Assembly: GCA_040219355.1 (NCBI GenBank)
Contig: JAVJSN010000003.1
Span: 186,001-250,000, forward strand
DNA from: MH13 sp040219355
GTDB taxonomy: Bacteria > Pseudomonadota > Alphaproteobacteria > Rhizobiales > MH13
Direction: 5' to 3'
Length of the DNA: 64,000 nucleotides
In this document: piece after piece, positions 49,948-59,676 of the stretch
Numbering within the stretch: position 1 is the first letter of the stretch
Layout: every line of letters starts with the position of its first letter
Program-made: the position numbers and the translations under genes
Notes under the pieces: model-generated
What the model saw: the letters and a program-made list of their open reading frames with translations, nothing else
Database searches by the model: none
Told to the model about the DNA's origin: nothing

Positions 49948-52364
49948 TCTGCAGCCTCCCGCACCGACCGCTGAGCGGCGGTGGTATCAGTGTCGGCGGG
50001 CTTTTTTGCTTTCGGCTTCAGGCGTACCAAGGCAAGGATCGCCAAACCAGCGATCAATACCACCCCAATTTCGCCGAGCGTATCCAGTCCGCGATAATCA
50101 ACGATGATTACGTTCACAATGTTGCGGCCTTGGGCGATGGGGTAGGAGTGCTCGGTAAAGAACTCTGACAAACGGCTGTCGAAAGGATGCGAGAGAACCG
50201 AAAGCAGTAGGCCGGTGAGGCCGACGCCGCAGGCAATGGCAATGGTGCCATCCATCATCGACTGCCAGAAGGAGCGGTGATCGCGCTTAAACAGTGCCAT
50301 GCGCGTCATGACCAAAGCCAAGATCACAACGGACAGCGTTTCCACCATGAACTGGGTGAACGAGAGATCCGGTGCGCCGAAGAGCATGAAGATGAGCGCG
50401 ACGGCGAAGCCTTGGATGCCCAGCGACACGATAGCTGTCAGGCGATTGGACGCAGCCAAAACAGCACCGATACCAATCAGCGCGATAAAGACCACAGCCA
50501 GCTCGTAGAACGCCGCATCGCTGACGTCGGGCAGTTCGGTTAGGGTTGGCCATTCGCCATAGACAGTCATCGGCACGATTAACGCCACCGCCACCAGGGC
50601 GAAGGTGATCGTCATGTAGCCTTCCATGCGGCCGAACTGGATGCGGCGCGTGATGCTGTAGCAAATCGATACCAAACCAGCGAGCGCCTGATCGAAGCCT
50701 TTGTCCGGGCCCCAGCCGATAAAGTCGAGAACTCGGGCGATCCCACCGCGCACCTGATCGAGGAACAGGTAGAGCGTCGTGCCGATGGCAATGGTCACCA
50801 GCGACAGAGCAACAGCGATGTTGAAACCTTCCCACAGATGCAGATGCACCGAGACGTCTTCGCCCAGAATGGCCGACAGAAGAGGCTGTATGACAACGTC
50901 ACCTGTGGTCGCGGCAAGAAGCCCACCAATCAGGCTGAGTGAGGCCAGGGTCACCGGCCCAGCCCACAGCATTAATGGGCCTTCATGTGCGTTCTTGGGC
51001 GTTTCTTTTTTCTGCCCGTAGAAGGGGCGAAGCGCAACGGCGAAACCGGCAGCAAACATCATCGCGTTGCCCAACACCAATGATGTGGTCAGCAGAATGG
51101 ATTGCAGGTCAGGATAGGCCGCGCCTTTATACATATATTCCTTGGCAAGGAAGCCAATGAACGGCGGCAGCCCGCCCATCGAGAGGGCCGCCAACAGGGC
51201 GGCGGCAGCGGTGATTGGCATGGCGGCGCGCAGGCCACCAAGCTTGGTGAGATCGCGTGTGCCCGCTTCGTGATCAATGGTGCCCGCGACCATGAAGAGC
51301 GCGGCTTTAAAGAGCGCGTGGGCAACCAGATAGAGCGCTGCACCTTTGATGATGGCTTCATCGGACGTGCCTGTCAGCGCAACCAAAAGGCCAAGCGAAG
51401 CGACAGTGGTATAGGCCAACATCAGTTTGAGATCGGTTTGACGCAGGGCCAAAATCGCACCAACCAGTAGCGTCACGCAACCGAAGATCGGCAGAATCGT
51501 TGACCAGAGAACCGTGTCGCCAAGTGTCGGGTTGAGCCGCATCAGCAGGTAGACACCGGCCTTCACCATCGTGGCAGAGTGCAGATAGGCCGAGACCGGC
51601 GTCGGCGCTTCCATGGCGTTGGGCAACCAGAAATGGAACGGGAACTGCGCCGATTTGGTGAAGGCACCGCCAAGCACCAGGATCAGGATCGGCACATACA
51701 GCACCGAGCCTTTGATCAGCGGCGCCATGGTCGCCATTTCCGATAGCGAGAAGGTGCCGGTGTAGGCGGCCATCAAAAGCAAGCCAGCAAGCAAGGCCAG
51801 GCCGCCACCGGCTGTCACGATCAAAGCTTGAATGGCAGCGCGGCGCGAGCGTTCAGCCTTGTGGTTGAACCCGATCAGCAGGAACGAGGTGATCGAGGTT
51901 AGCTCCCAATAGACGAACAGCATGATGACATCATCAGCCAAAACCACGCCGAGCATCGAGCCCATAAAGAGCAGGATGAAGGAGAAGAAGCGGCCGAGAT
52001 GCTCATGGCCCTTAAGGTAGCCACCAGCGTAAAGGACGATGAAAAAGCCGATGCCTGAGATCAACAGCGCGAAGGTGTGGGCGAGACCATCAACGTAAAA
52101 GTTTGCACCAATGCCAAGCGAAGGCACCCAAGGCAGAGCAAACAGATAGCGCCCGCCGTCAGCAACTGATGGCAAAACGCCATCCACGGTTTCGGTCGGC
52201 ACCATGTAACCAAGGAAATGCAGGATGATGAAGGCTGGCGCCAACGCCAAAAGCCAGGCTGCACGATGGCCAAGCCACTTATGGGCAAACGGAGCGATGG
52301 CGGCGGCAATGAACGGCGCGGCAAGCGCGAGATAAAAGCCAGCGGGACTGTCGGGGCCGATCAC
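49944..52364 (-). CDS. mrpA: Mrp antiporter subunit A
   Basis: An 806-residue subunit related to NuoL. The antiporter core (about 1-500) shows the VYWELTSITSFLLIGFNHKAERSRRAA helix with its key glutamate and the SAQFPFHFWLPNAMEAPTPVSAYLHSATMVKAG segment. The C-terminal part (about 580-790) carries the extra helices related to NuoJ and MrpB (DUF4040 type). It is the first and largest gene of mrpABCDEFG, which supports Na+/K+ and pH homeostasis. The 314-nt gap upstream must hold the operon promoter. Confidence 0.95.
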   Translation of the reverse strand: MIGPDSPAGFYLALAAPFIAAAIAPFAHKWLGHRAAWLLALAPAFIILHFLGYMVPTETVDGVLPSVADGGRYLFALPWVPSLGIGANFYVDGLAHTFALLISGIGFFIVLYAGGYLKGHEHLGRFFSFILLFMGSMLGVVLADDVIMLFVYWELTSITSFLLIGFNHKAERSRRAAIQALIVTAGGGLALLAGLLLMAAYTGTFSLSEMATMAPLIKGSVLYVPILILVLGGAFTKSAQFPFHFWLPNAMEAPTPVSAYLHSATMVKAGVYLLMRLNPTLGDTVLWSTILPIFGCVTLLVGAILALRQTDLKLMLAYTTVASLGLLVALTGTSDEAIIKGAALYLVAHALFKAALFMVAGTIDHEAGTRDLTKLGGLRAAMPITAAAALLAALSMGGLPPFIGFLAKEYMYKGAAYPDLQSILLTTSLVLGNAMMFAAGFAVALRPFYGQKKETPKNAHEGPLMLWAGPVTLASLSLIGGLLAATTGDVVIQPLLSAILGEDVSVHLHLWEGFNIAVALSLVTIAIGTTLYLFLDQVRGGIARVLDFIGWGPDKGFDQALAGLVSICYSITRRIQFGRMEGYMTITFALVAVALIVPMTVYGEWPTLTELPDVSDAAFYELAVVFIALIGIGAVLAASNRLTAIVSLGIQGFAVALIFMLFGAPDLSFTQFMVETLSVVILALVMTRMALFKRDHRSFWQSMMDGTIAIACGVGLTGLLLSVLSHPFDSRLSEFFTEHSYPIAQGRNIVNVIIVDYRGLDTLGEIGVVLIAGLAILALVRLKPKAKKPADTDTTAAQRSVREAAE

Positions 52365-52678
52365 TGAAGGGGGATGCCTATGGTTGCAGGTAAGCGAGCG
52401 CTATGCTCGAATCGGATGATGCGAGCTAAGGTGTTGGGATGATTACCTATACACCCTGCGCGCCCGGTCAATGGTTTTTGGTCCACAATCGACATCAAAG
52501 CATCGCAGTTGTTCCTGAAATGCACAGAATAACGCCCGCCCATGGGCAACGCATCAAGCATGACGCGTGGCGTACGTCACTTTTTGCTCACTAAAATGCG
52601 CGCGAAAGCCCGCTTGTTGTTCGCGCGCAAGCGCCTATGTTCGCCTCACACTTTTGATGCCAATGAGAAGAGGCAATT
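52365..52678. other. Divergent gap between mrpA and msrB with a 9-bp hairpin
   Basis: This 314-nt region holds the mrp promoter (minus) and msrB promoter (plus). A perfect 9-bp inverted repeat, GCGCGCGAA with TTCGCGCGC, lies at 52598-52628 around a 13-nt loop. A weak msrB promoter (TTGTTG, 16 nt, TATGTT) overlaps it at about 52613-52640. No coding frame is convincing. Confidence 0.45.
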
Positions 52679-53116
52679 ATGACGAAAACGTACAGCCCCC
52701 TGCCCGCCGATGTAGACCCGATGAGCCTCTCGGAAGCCGAGTGGAAAGAGCGCCTGTCGCCCGAGGCCTTCAAAGTGGCACGCAAGCACGGCACGGAGCG
52801 CGCGTTCAGCCATCCTTACAATGAGGAAAAGCGTGACGGCACGTTCAGCTGCGTGTGCTGCGGACAACCGCTTTTTGACGCGTCGACAAAGTTTGATTCC
52901 GGCACCGGATGGCCAAGTTTCTTCCAGCCGATTGGCGAGGGTGCGGTGGCCGACCATGAGGACCGATCCTTTTTCATGCGGCGGGTGGAAAACCGTTGCT
53001 CACGCTGCGATGCGCATTTGGGCCATGTGTTCACCGATGGGCCTCAGCCAACCGGTTTACGCTATTGTTTGAATGGCGCGGCGCTGCATTTTGAGCCTGA
53101 AACCAACCAAGACTGA
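52679..53116 (+). CDS. msrB: Peptide-methionine (R)-S-oxide reductase
   Basis: A 145-residue MsrB that reduces methionine-R-sulfoxide in proteins. The zinc ligands are C58 and C61 (SCVCCGQPL) and C107 and C110 (CSRCDAHLGHVF). The catalytic cysteine is C130 in LRYCLNGAAL, where the usual serine after Asn is Gly. KFDSGTGWPSF is the family signature. The next gene starts about 10 nt after the stop, so they are probably co-transcribed. Confidence 0.95.
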   Translation: MTKTYSPLPADVDPMSLSEAEWKERLSPEAFKVARKHGTERAFSHPYNEEKRDGTFSCVCCGQPLFDASTKFDSGTGWPSFFQPIGEGAVADHEDRSFFMRRVENRCSRCDAHLGHVFTDGPQPTGLRYCLNGAALHFEPETNQD

Positions 53117-53126
53117 CGAGATCAGC

Positions 53127-55226
53127 GTGACCTTTACCGCCCCCGCCCTTCCCGCGCCTGAAGCGGAGCAACGCCCGACTGAGCGTACCATCCACGGGGT
53201 CGCACTCAGCGACCCCTATGCCTGGCTTCGCGCTGACAATTGGCAGGAGGTGATGCGCAAACCGGAGACGCTGGCAGCGGATATTCGAGCGCATCTGGAA
53301 GCAGAAAACGCCTATGCCGAAGCGGCGCTTGCGCCGTTGCAGTCATTGAAAGAAACGCTGGTAAAGGAGATGCGCGGGCGTATCAAAGAGGATGATGCCT
53401 CGGTGCCTGCACCGGATGGGGCGTACGCCTATGGTACGCGCTATCGCGATGGTGGGCAGCATCCGCTTTTCGTGCGCCAGCCACGTGATGGCGACCAGGA
53501 GAGTGTTCTGCTCGACGGCGATCACCTGGCTGAAGGCAAAGCCTATTTCCGTTTTGGCGGTGCATCGCATAGCGATGATCACAGGCTGATGGCCTGGTCG
53601 GCTGACGACAAGGGTTCGGAAAAATACACGCTGCGCATCCGCGATTTGACCAGTGGCGAGGATCTGCCGGACACAATTGAGGAAACCAGCAGCGGCGGTG
53701 CTTGGTCCGCCGACGGCCAAAGCGTTTTCTACACCCGGCTTGATGACAATCACCGCCCTTCCAAGGTGTTTCGCCATCGGTTGGGTGCTGATCCAGCCAG
53801 CGATGAGTTGATCTATGAGGAGAAAGACTCCGGTTTTTTTGTCGGCGTCGGTCGCACCCAATCGGGCCGGTTTTTGGTCATCGATTGCCATGACCATCAG
53901 ACCAGCGAAGTGTGGCTGCTCGATCTGCACGATGCCAATGCCCGCCTAATGTGTGTGTCTCCACGCGAAGTTGGACACGAATATTCCGTTGAGGACCAAG
54001 GCGAAGCGCTGATCATCCTGACCAATGCCGATGGCGCTGAGGACTTCAAGATCGTCACAACGCCGTTGTCTGCGTTGAGCCGAGGCAATTGGAGCGACTT
54101 GATTGCTCATAAGCCTGGGCGCCTGATCCTCAGTCATATGGCTTTTGAAAGCTGGTTGGTCTGGTTGGAGCGCGCGAACGGGCTGCCACGGCTTTGCTAT
54201 CGCAACGGCGATGGGGCGGTGGAGGCCGTTGCTTTCGATGAAGAGGCCTACGCATTGGGCATAGGCACCAATTACGAGTACACGACGGACACGCTGCGCT
54301 TCAGCTATTCCTCGCCGACGACGCCACAAAGCACCATCGATGTTGACCTCGCCACAGGCGAGCAAACGGTGCGCAAGGTGCAGGAGGTGCCCTCGGGCCA
54401 CAAGCCAGCCGATTATGCGGTTCGGCGTATCTTCGCCACGGCTGATGATGGGGCTATGGTGCCGGTGACAGTGCTAACGCGCGCTGATCATCAGGATGAT
54501 GGGTCGGCGCCCTGCCTGCTATACGGCTACGGCTCGTATGGCATTTCGATCCCAGCCAGTTTTTCAACCAATGCTTTGTCGCTGGTGGATCGCGGCTTTG
54601 TTTATGCCATCGCCCACATTCGCGGCGGCAAGGACAAGGGCTTTGCCTGGTACAAACAGGGCAAGGCCGAGCACAAGGTGAACACCTTCACCGATTTTAT
54701 CGCGGCGCGCGATCATCTGGTCGGTGCAAGCATCATCGATGGAAGAAAAGTGGTTGCGCAGGGCGGATCGGCTGGCGGCATGCTGATGGGCGCTGTGGCC
54801 AACATGGCACCGGAGAAATTCGGCGGCTTTATCGCGCAGGTACCGTTTGTAGATGTGCTCAACACCATGCTGGATGATACGCTGCCCCTCACCCCGCCGG
54901 AATGGCCCGAATGGGGCAATCCCATTGCGGATAAAGAGGCGTTTCATCGCATCAAAGCCTACTCGCCTTATGACGCAGTGAGCGCGCAAGATTATCCGGC
55001 GATCTTTGCATTGGCCGGTCTAACCGATCCGCGCGTCACCTATTGGGAGCCCGCCAAATGGGTGGCGCGGCTGCGTGCTCTCTCAACAAGTTACGCGCCC
55101 CTGCTGCTCAAAACCAATATGGATGCTGGCCATGGCGGTGCAGCGGGGCGGTTTGATCGCTTGGATGAGATTGGCGAGGTGTTTGCCTTCGCCATTGCGG
55201 TCGCTGGGATGAACGCGCGCCCCTGA
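53127..55226 (+). CDS. ptrB: Oligopeptidase B, S9A family
   Basis: A 699-residue serine peptidase that cleaves short peptides after basic residues. The N-terminal beta-propeller covers about 60-410. The catalytic triad is Ser548 in QGGSAGGMLMG, Asp634 in LTDPRVTYWEPAKW and His669 in DAGHGG. The GTG at 53127 is used as start because it lies just after msrB with a weak GAG site; an ATG 54 nt earlier overlaps msrB. Length is normal. Confidence 0.93.
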   Translation: MTFTAPALPAPEAEQRPTERTIHGVALSDPYAWLRADNWQEVMRKPETLAADIRAHLEAENAYAEAALAPLQSLKETLVKEMRGRIKEDDASVPAPDGAYAYGTRYRDGGQHPLFVRQPRDGDQESVLLDGDHLAEGKAYFRFGGASHSDDHRLMAWSADDKGSEKYTLRIRDLTSGEDLPDTIEETSSGGAWSADGQSVFYTRLDDNHRPSKVFRHRLGADPASDELIYEEKDSGFFVGVGRTQSGRFLVIDCHDHQTSEVWLLDLHDANARLMCVSPREVGHEYSVEDQGEALIILTNADGAEDFKIVTTPLSALSRGNWSDLIAHKPGRLILSHMAFESWLVWLERANGLPRLCYRNGDGAVEAVAFDEEAYALGIGTNYEYTTDTLRFSYSSPTTPQSTIDVDLATGEQTVRKVQEVPSGHKPADYAVRRIFATADDGAMVPVTVLTRADHQDDGSAPCLLYGYGSYGISIPASFSTNALSLVDRGFVYAIAHIRGGKDKGFAWYKQGKAEHKVNTFTDFIAARDHLVGASIIDGRKVVAQGGSAGGMLMGAVANMAPEKFGGFIAQVPFVDVLNTMLDDTLPLTPPEWPEWGNPIADKEAFHRIKAYSPYDAVSAQDYPAIFALAGLTDPRVTYWEPAKWVARLRALSTSYAPLLLKTNMDAGHGGAAGRFDRLDEIGEVFAFAIAVAGMNARP

Positions 55227-55238
55227 GAGTCAGAACGC

Positions 55239-56543
55239 TTAGTCACCAGGCGCAATGAGGTGGAAAAAGGTTCCCGTCACCTGATCGCGATAGGAACCTG
55301 TTTCAGAAACCGCGTTGCCCGATGCGTCGGCGATGCGGGCCAGTTCGGCGTCGGGCTGCTCGATGATCGAGCAATGATGATACTCGTGTCCGCGCAGAGT
55401 CGTGCCGGCAGGAAAGCCAGGCATGGCAGCAAACAACTCAGCCTGACGATAGCCGAGGTGAAGACGGCGCTGTTGATAGCTGGTGACAAGGCCAAGCAGG
55501 CCGGCCATCGCGTGGCGGTGGCCATGTTCATCGATCAAGGCGTTGCCAAGCACCATATAGCCACCGCACTCACCGTGAATGGGTCGGGTTTTGGCATGGC
55601 GTCGCAAACCGTCGAGAAATCGACCCGCTGCCGCCAGACGTCCAGCGTGCAACTCTGGATAACCGCCGGGCAGCCAGACAAGATCAGCTGTGGGATCGGG
55701 CGCCTCATCAGCAAGGGGCGAGAACGGCATAATCTCAGCGCCAGCGACCCGCCACCCGTCCAGAAGATGCGGATAGAAAAAGGAAAATGCCTCGTCCTGC
55801 GCCAAGGCAATGCGCTGTGCCGGTGGTGAAAGTGGGTTCCTTTCCACCGTCTGTGGTGACGCCTTCGCACTGGCGCGCAGGGCGTCCAGATCGCAATGCT
55901 CACGCACGGTATCAGCAGCCACGGCAATGGTTTGCTCCAGGTCGGGATATTCCATGGCCTGCACCAGGCCGAGATGTCGCGATGGCAAGCTCAAGCCATC
56001 GCGTCGCGGCAGCGCGCCCAACACGGGCAACCCAGCCACCTCCATCCCCGCTCTCACCAAGCGTTCATGGCGGGCGCTGGCAACACGGTTCAAGACAACG
56101 CCAGCAAATGGCATATTGGGGTTGAACATTGCGCAGCCCAGAGCCACGGCTGCTGCTGACTGAGCCTGCTTGGCGACGTCAAGCACCAACACCACAGGCC
56201 AGCCCATATGCATGGCCAGTTCGGCGCTGGAACCATGCCCGCTTGCGCCCGGTTTCTCGGCCCCATCGTATAAGCCCATCGCGCCTTCGGCGATGACGAG
56301 GTCGGCTTGCCTGCTCTTGGCGGCCATTGCGGTGAAGAGATCGGAGCCCATGGCCCAACCATCAAGGTTGTAACAGGGCTGTCCGCAGGCGGCGCGATGG
56401 AACGCTGGGTCGATGTAGTCGGGGCCGCTCTTGAATGGCTGCACCGCCTCACCATCATCGGCGAACGCACGCAACAGACCCAACGTAATCGTTGTTTTGC
56501 CGGCGCCCGATGATGGTGCAGAGATCAAAAGCCCCGGCGTCAT
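55239..56543 (-). CDS. cobB: Cobyrinate a,c-diamide synthase
   Basis: A 434-residue amidotransferase of cobalamin synthesis. The N-terminal ATP-grasp-like Dethiobiotin-synthetase fold has SAPSSGAGKTTITLGLLRA and KSGPDYIDPAFHRAACG; EGAMGLYDG follows. The C-terminal glutaminase has the nucleophile Cys in HGECGGYMVLG and a late His in HEYHHC. It amidates side chains a and c. No other cob gene and no cobalamin riboswitch is seen nearby; the stop is 12 nt from the convergent ptrB stop. Confidence 0.93.
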   Translation of the reverse strand: MTPGLLISAPSSGAGKTTITLGLLRAFADDGEAVQPFKSGPDYIDPAFHRAACGQPCYNLDGWAMGSDLFTAMAAKSRQADLVIAEGAMGLYDGAEKPGASGHGSSAELAMHMGWPVVLVLDVAKQAQSAAAVALGCAMFNPNMPFAGVVLNRVASARHERLVRAGMEVAGLPVLGALPRRDGLSLPSRHLGLVQAMEYPDLEQTIAVAADTVREHCDLDALRASAKASPQTVERNPLSPPAQRIALAQDEAFSFFYPHLLDGWRVAGAEIMPFSPLADEAPDPTADLVWLPGGYPELHAGRLAAAGRFLDGLRRHAKTRPIHGECGGYMVLGNALIDEHGHRHAMAGLLGLVTSYQQRRLHLGYRQAELFAAMPGFPAGTTLRGHEYHHCSIIEQPDAELARIADASGNAVSETGSYRDQVTGTFFHLIAPGD

Positions 56544-56609
56544 ACTATTCTATCCTGGTGAGCATTCGCCAGAGAGCAGCATAAAGGAGTGCTTAGAGCG
56601 CTGAGCGTT

Positions 56610-57230
56610 CTAGTCCAGCATGAAGACGACTTCTTCAACCGAGCGCTTCTCCACAACAGGGTCTGGGCGCAATTTCTTGATGGCTTTACGCACGGCTTTG
56701 CCTTGCGAATCAAGCACATCGGCCAGATTCTCCTGGCGGCGTTCTGGCCCATGATACATCGGATCTGCGCGACGGCGGCGATCCGGGCCAAAATAGCCCG
56801 AGGGAGTGCGGATGTAAGTGCGCGGGCGTTTGAAGGTTTTTTCTACGCGCGCCATCAAATCGCGAGCGCTAAAAGGTTTGGTGACCAGTTCATCCACGCC
56901 AAAGTTGATCGCTTGTTTGATAACCGATGCGCTGGCGTAGCCGGTGACCATAATGACGGGCATCATCGGATTGACGATTAGCGGATTGTGCCGAATGGCA
57001 AGCGCCAATTCCATGCCATTGATGGAGCTGTTGAGGACAAGGTCCACGACGGCAACATCGACATGGTTCCCTTCCAAGTGATTGTGGGCAGCTATCGGAT
57101 CTGAATATTCCGAAACCGAGCGCAGCCCCATCGAATTGAGAACCGAGCGCAGGATGCCACGCATCTGCGGGTTGTCGTCAAGCACGATGGCCGACTTGTT
57201 TGCGTAGTGAGGCTCCCCAACCATCGGCAA
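56610..57230 (-). CDS. Response regulator, single receiver domain with C-terminal extension
   Basis: A 206-residue protein. The receiver has the acidic pair near D18-D19 (IVLDDNPQMRG), phospho-acceptor D63 in VAVVDLVLN, VTGYAS and the lysine in LVTKPFSARDL. The extension (about 140-206) contains GYFGPDRRRRADPMYHGPERR, a motif of uncertain role often seen after CheY-like domains in alphaproteobacteria, and no recognisable DNA-binding or enzymatic domain. It is an orphan; its kinase is unknown. Confidence 0.9.
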   Translation of the reverse strand: MPMVGEPHYANKSAIVLDDNPQMRGILRSVLNSMGLRSVSEYSDPIAAHNHLEGNHVDVAVVDLVLNSSINGMELALAIRHNPLIVNPMMPVIMVTGYASASVIKQAINFGVDELVTKPFSARDLMARVEKTFKRPRTYIRTPSGYFGPDRRRRADPMYHGPERRQENLADVLDSQGKAVRKAIKKLRPDPVVEKRSVEEVVFMLD

Positions 57231-57254
57231 GGATTTAGCCAGCGAGGCCTAACA

Positions 57255-57296
57255 ACCCGTGAACGTAGCACCGATTTTTTGGCGCTACGCACGGGT
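57255..57296. other. Long stem-loop between the response regulator and sodB
   Basis: ACCCGTG plus CGTAGC pair with GCTACG plus CACGGGT, 13 bp in all with a 2-nt bulge and a 14-nt loop. It begins 12 nt upstream of the last sodB codon in map terms, that is just after the sodB stop on the minus strand. No T tract follows, so it is likely a 3' stabilising structure or a weak terminator. Confidence 0.5.
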
Positions 57297-57307
57297 GCAT
57301 TGTGTTT

Positions 57308-57907
57308 TTAGCGTGTCGCTTCGAAAAGCTCAGCCACATAGTCCCAGTTGACCATGTTATCCAGGAACGCTTCGAGGTATTTCGGGCGCGCATTGCGGTA
57401 GTCGATGTAGTAGGAATGCTCCCAAACATCGCAGCCAAGGATCGGCGCGGCGCCGTGAACCACGGGGTTTTCACCGTTCGGCGTTTTCATGATTTCCAGC
57501 TTGCCGTCTTTAACGGCAATCCATGCCCAGCCGGAGCCAAACTGACCAACGCCAGCGGCAATAAAATCGGACCGCATCTTGTCATAGCCACCAAGATCGG
57601 AGTCGATAGCCGATTGCAGCGCGCCTGGCAGCGAGGTGCCGCCACCGTTTGGTTTCATCCACTTCCAGAAGTGTATGTGGTTGAAGTGCTGACCAGCATT
57701 GTTGAACAGGGCTGCGTTGGAGCCAAAGCTCGCCTTCATAATCTCGTCGAGCGATTTGTCCGCCATGCCTGCGGCTTGCGCCAACTCGTTGCCTTTGGAG
57801 ACATAGGCTTGGTGGTGCTTGTCGTGGTGGAATTCCAGCGTTTCAGCCGACATGTAAGGGCCAAGCGCGTCGTAGGCATAGGGAAGATCAGGCAGTTCGA
57901 AAGCCAT
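57308..57907 (-). CDS. sodB: Superoxide dismutase, Fe/Mn family
   Basis: A 199-residue enzyme starting MAFELPDLPYAYDALGPYMSAETLEFHHDKHHQ. The metal ligands are H27, H77, D160 and H164 (CDVWEHSYYIDY). FGSGWAWI in the middle is the iron-type pattern; cambialistic use of manganese cannot be excluded. The ATG follows GGAGACATTCC. No signal peptide, so cytosolic. Confidence 0.95.
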   Translation of the reverse strand: MAFELPDLPYAYDALGPYMSAETLEFHHDKHHQAYVSKGNELAQAAGMADKSLDEIMKASFGSNAALFNNAGQHFNHIHFWKWMKPNGGGTSLPGALQSAIDSDLGGYDKMRSDFIAAGVGQFGSGWAWIAVKDGKLEIMKTPNGENPVVHGAAPILGCDVWEHSYYIDYRNARPKYLEAFLDNMVNWDYVAELFEATR

Positions 57908-58058
57908 GGAATGTCTCCGCAAATCGGGGGTTGAGATAAAGAACGGCGACGACCTGCCGAAGCGGGCCTTGCCTTAGGGTCATTACTTAAGGCCCAACCC
58001 CCACGCCGACAATAGGTTCCGGCTGGTTGGGAGGACTATTCTGATGGAAGGGGGCGGT

Positions 58059-58628
58059 TTAACGCGCGCGGACCAATGCGCTGATCGGCTTGAACGCCTT
58101 GGCTTTGGCATCACCGAGCCATTCAAATGCAACCATTTCGCTGGTCACTGGCACAACGCCTGCATGGGCCATGCGCGCGAGGGCTATATCGCGTGAACCG
58201 ATATGGCGTGAGGAGATCGCATCGGCAGCCACGAAGATTTCAAAGCCAAGTGTGGATAGCTCAAGCGCCGATTGCAGCACACAGACATGGGCTTCGACGC
58301 CGCCAATGATGATCTGATCGCGCCGCTGGTCGCTGCGCTTCTTGCGCAGCTTGTCGAGAAGCTTTTTTTCCTGCGCAACAGAGAAGGCGGTTTTTTCCAC
58401 CACGATCGGGCGGGTGCAGGCTTCCAACAGATCAGGTGCGGTGTGGCCGAGGCCCTTGGGATATTGCTCGGAGATAAAGACGGGCACGCCGCAATGGCCT
58501 GCTGCTTGCGCCAGAAAAGCGCAAGCGCCGACCACACCGACCGAGTCCTGCATGGCAGGCACCAGGCGTTCCTGAACATCGATAAGCAGCAACTGGCTGC
58601 GCTCAGCTTTAATGATCTGCGCACTCAC
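58059..58628 (-). CDS. Isochorismatase-family hydrolase
   Basis: A 189-residue cysteine hydrolase with the family triad D17 (LLLIDVQERL), K79 (VVEKTAFS) and C116 (GVEAHVCVLQSALEL). The substrate is not predictable; members include nicotinamidases and many uncharacterised hydrolases related to YcaC. It overlaps the upstream aminotransferase gene by 4 nt, so the two are in one operon. Confidence 0.9.
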   Translation of the reverse strand: MSAQIIKAERSQLLLIDVQERLVPAMQDSVGVVGACAFLAQAAGHCGVPVFISEQYPKGLGHTAPDLLEACTRPIVVEKTAFSVAQEKKLLDKLRKKRSDQRRDQIIIGGVEAHVCVLQSALELSTLGFEIFVAADAISSRHIGSRDIALARMAHAGVVPVTSEMVAFEWLGDAKAKAFKPISALVRAR

Positions 58629-59536
58629 AGGGCGTTTGACCCGTCATTGGCAAAGGCGATGTAGAGCGCGCGGGCTTTGGCGGCCAAAGGACCTGGCGCG
58701 ATCTCGCGATCTTCGAATTGCGTGATCGGCATGACCTTGGAGTAGTTGCCGGTGGAGAAAATTTCATCGGCTTCGCGGAAATCCTGCACCGTCAGTTTCA
58801 CCTCTTCGACCGTGATGCCGTCCCCGCGCAAGAGACCAATGACTCGCTGGCGGGTAATGCCGTTCAAAAATGTGTCGTTGGGCGCGGGAGTGCGCACCAC
58901 GCCATCTTTGGCCAAAAAAACATTGGAGGTTGCAAGTTCAGCAACATTGCCAAGCATGTCGAGCACAAGCGCGTTCTGGAACCCGCGCCGCTGCGCCTCC
59001 AAAATCGCACGACCATTGTTGGGATAAAGACAACCTGCCTTGGCGTTTGTTGGCATGGTTTCCAGTGTCGGACGGCGGAAGCTGGACACACCGATCGACA
59101 TGCCCGCCGCCGGATCAGGCATATCTACGTGAAACAGCACCATGATGAAGCGCGTTGTGCTTGCGTCCGGCGGCACGCCCATGAAACCACCACCCTCAGC
59201 ATAGTACATTGGCCGCACATAAAGCGCCTGGTCGGCGGAGAAGTTCTTCGCGCCTTGGCGCGCTAACGCCATGATTTCTTCGGCTTCCATGGTGGGGGTC
59301 AGATTGAGTGCCTCGGCGGAGCGATTGACCCGTGCGCAGTGGGCCAGCAGATCAGGGGCGATGCCGTCATAGATACGTCCGCCATCAAACACCGTTGAAC
59401 CGCACCAAAACGCATGGGTCATCGGTCCGGCCACGGGCGTGTTTCCCTTTTGCCAGCGGCCATCAAAAAACGTCCAACAATCGGGCATCTGCGATGCGCC
59501 ATGATTGTGATTGGTTGAGGGTGCGTGATGGTTCAT
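58625..59536 (-). CDS. Branched-chain aminotransferase-like class IV enzyme
   Basis: A PLP-dependent fold-type IV aminotransferase, 303 residues from the chosen ATG. FFDGRWQKGNTPVAGPMTHAFWCGSTVFDGGRIYDG is the N-terminal signature; the PLP lysine is probably K166 in TNAKAGCLYPNN, and NVAELATSNVFLAKDG follows. It likely moves amino groups between branched-chain amino acids and 2-oxoglutarate, or acts on a D-amino acid. ATG codons at 59536 and 59488 are both possible; neither has a good ribosome site. Confidence 0.88.
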   Translation of the reverse strand: MNHHAPSTNHNHGASQMPDCWTFFDGRWQKGNTPVAGPMTHAFWCGSTVFDGGRIYDGIAPDLLAHCARVNRSAEALNLTPTMEAEEIMALARQGAKNFSADQALYVRPMYYAEGGGFMGVPPDASTTRFIMVLFHVDMPDPAAGMSIGVSSFRRPTLETMPTNAKAGCLYPNNGRAILEAQRRGFQNALVLDMLGNVAELATSNVFLAKDGVVRTPAPNDTFLNGITRQRVIGLLRGDGITVEEVKLTVQDFREADEIFSTGNYSKVMPITQFEDREIAPGPLAAKARALYIAFANDGSNAL

Positions 59537-59676
59537 GGCGTGGCCAAAGGCTAGAGGAAAGCAATGCGTTGCTTTCTTCTTCGCAAGCCTATCAGCCATA
59601 GGCAAGGCTTGACCTTGCACCCCACACCCCTAGAACTGCGCACCGTCCCTCCTCCCTGCTCAGAGAGCTCTTTTCC

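Noticed and set aside
56544..56609. Cobalamin riboswitch upstream of cobB
   Set aside because: The gap to the upstream gene is only 66 nt and holds no B12-box-like sequence.
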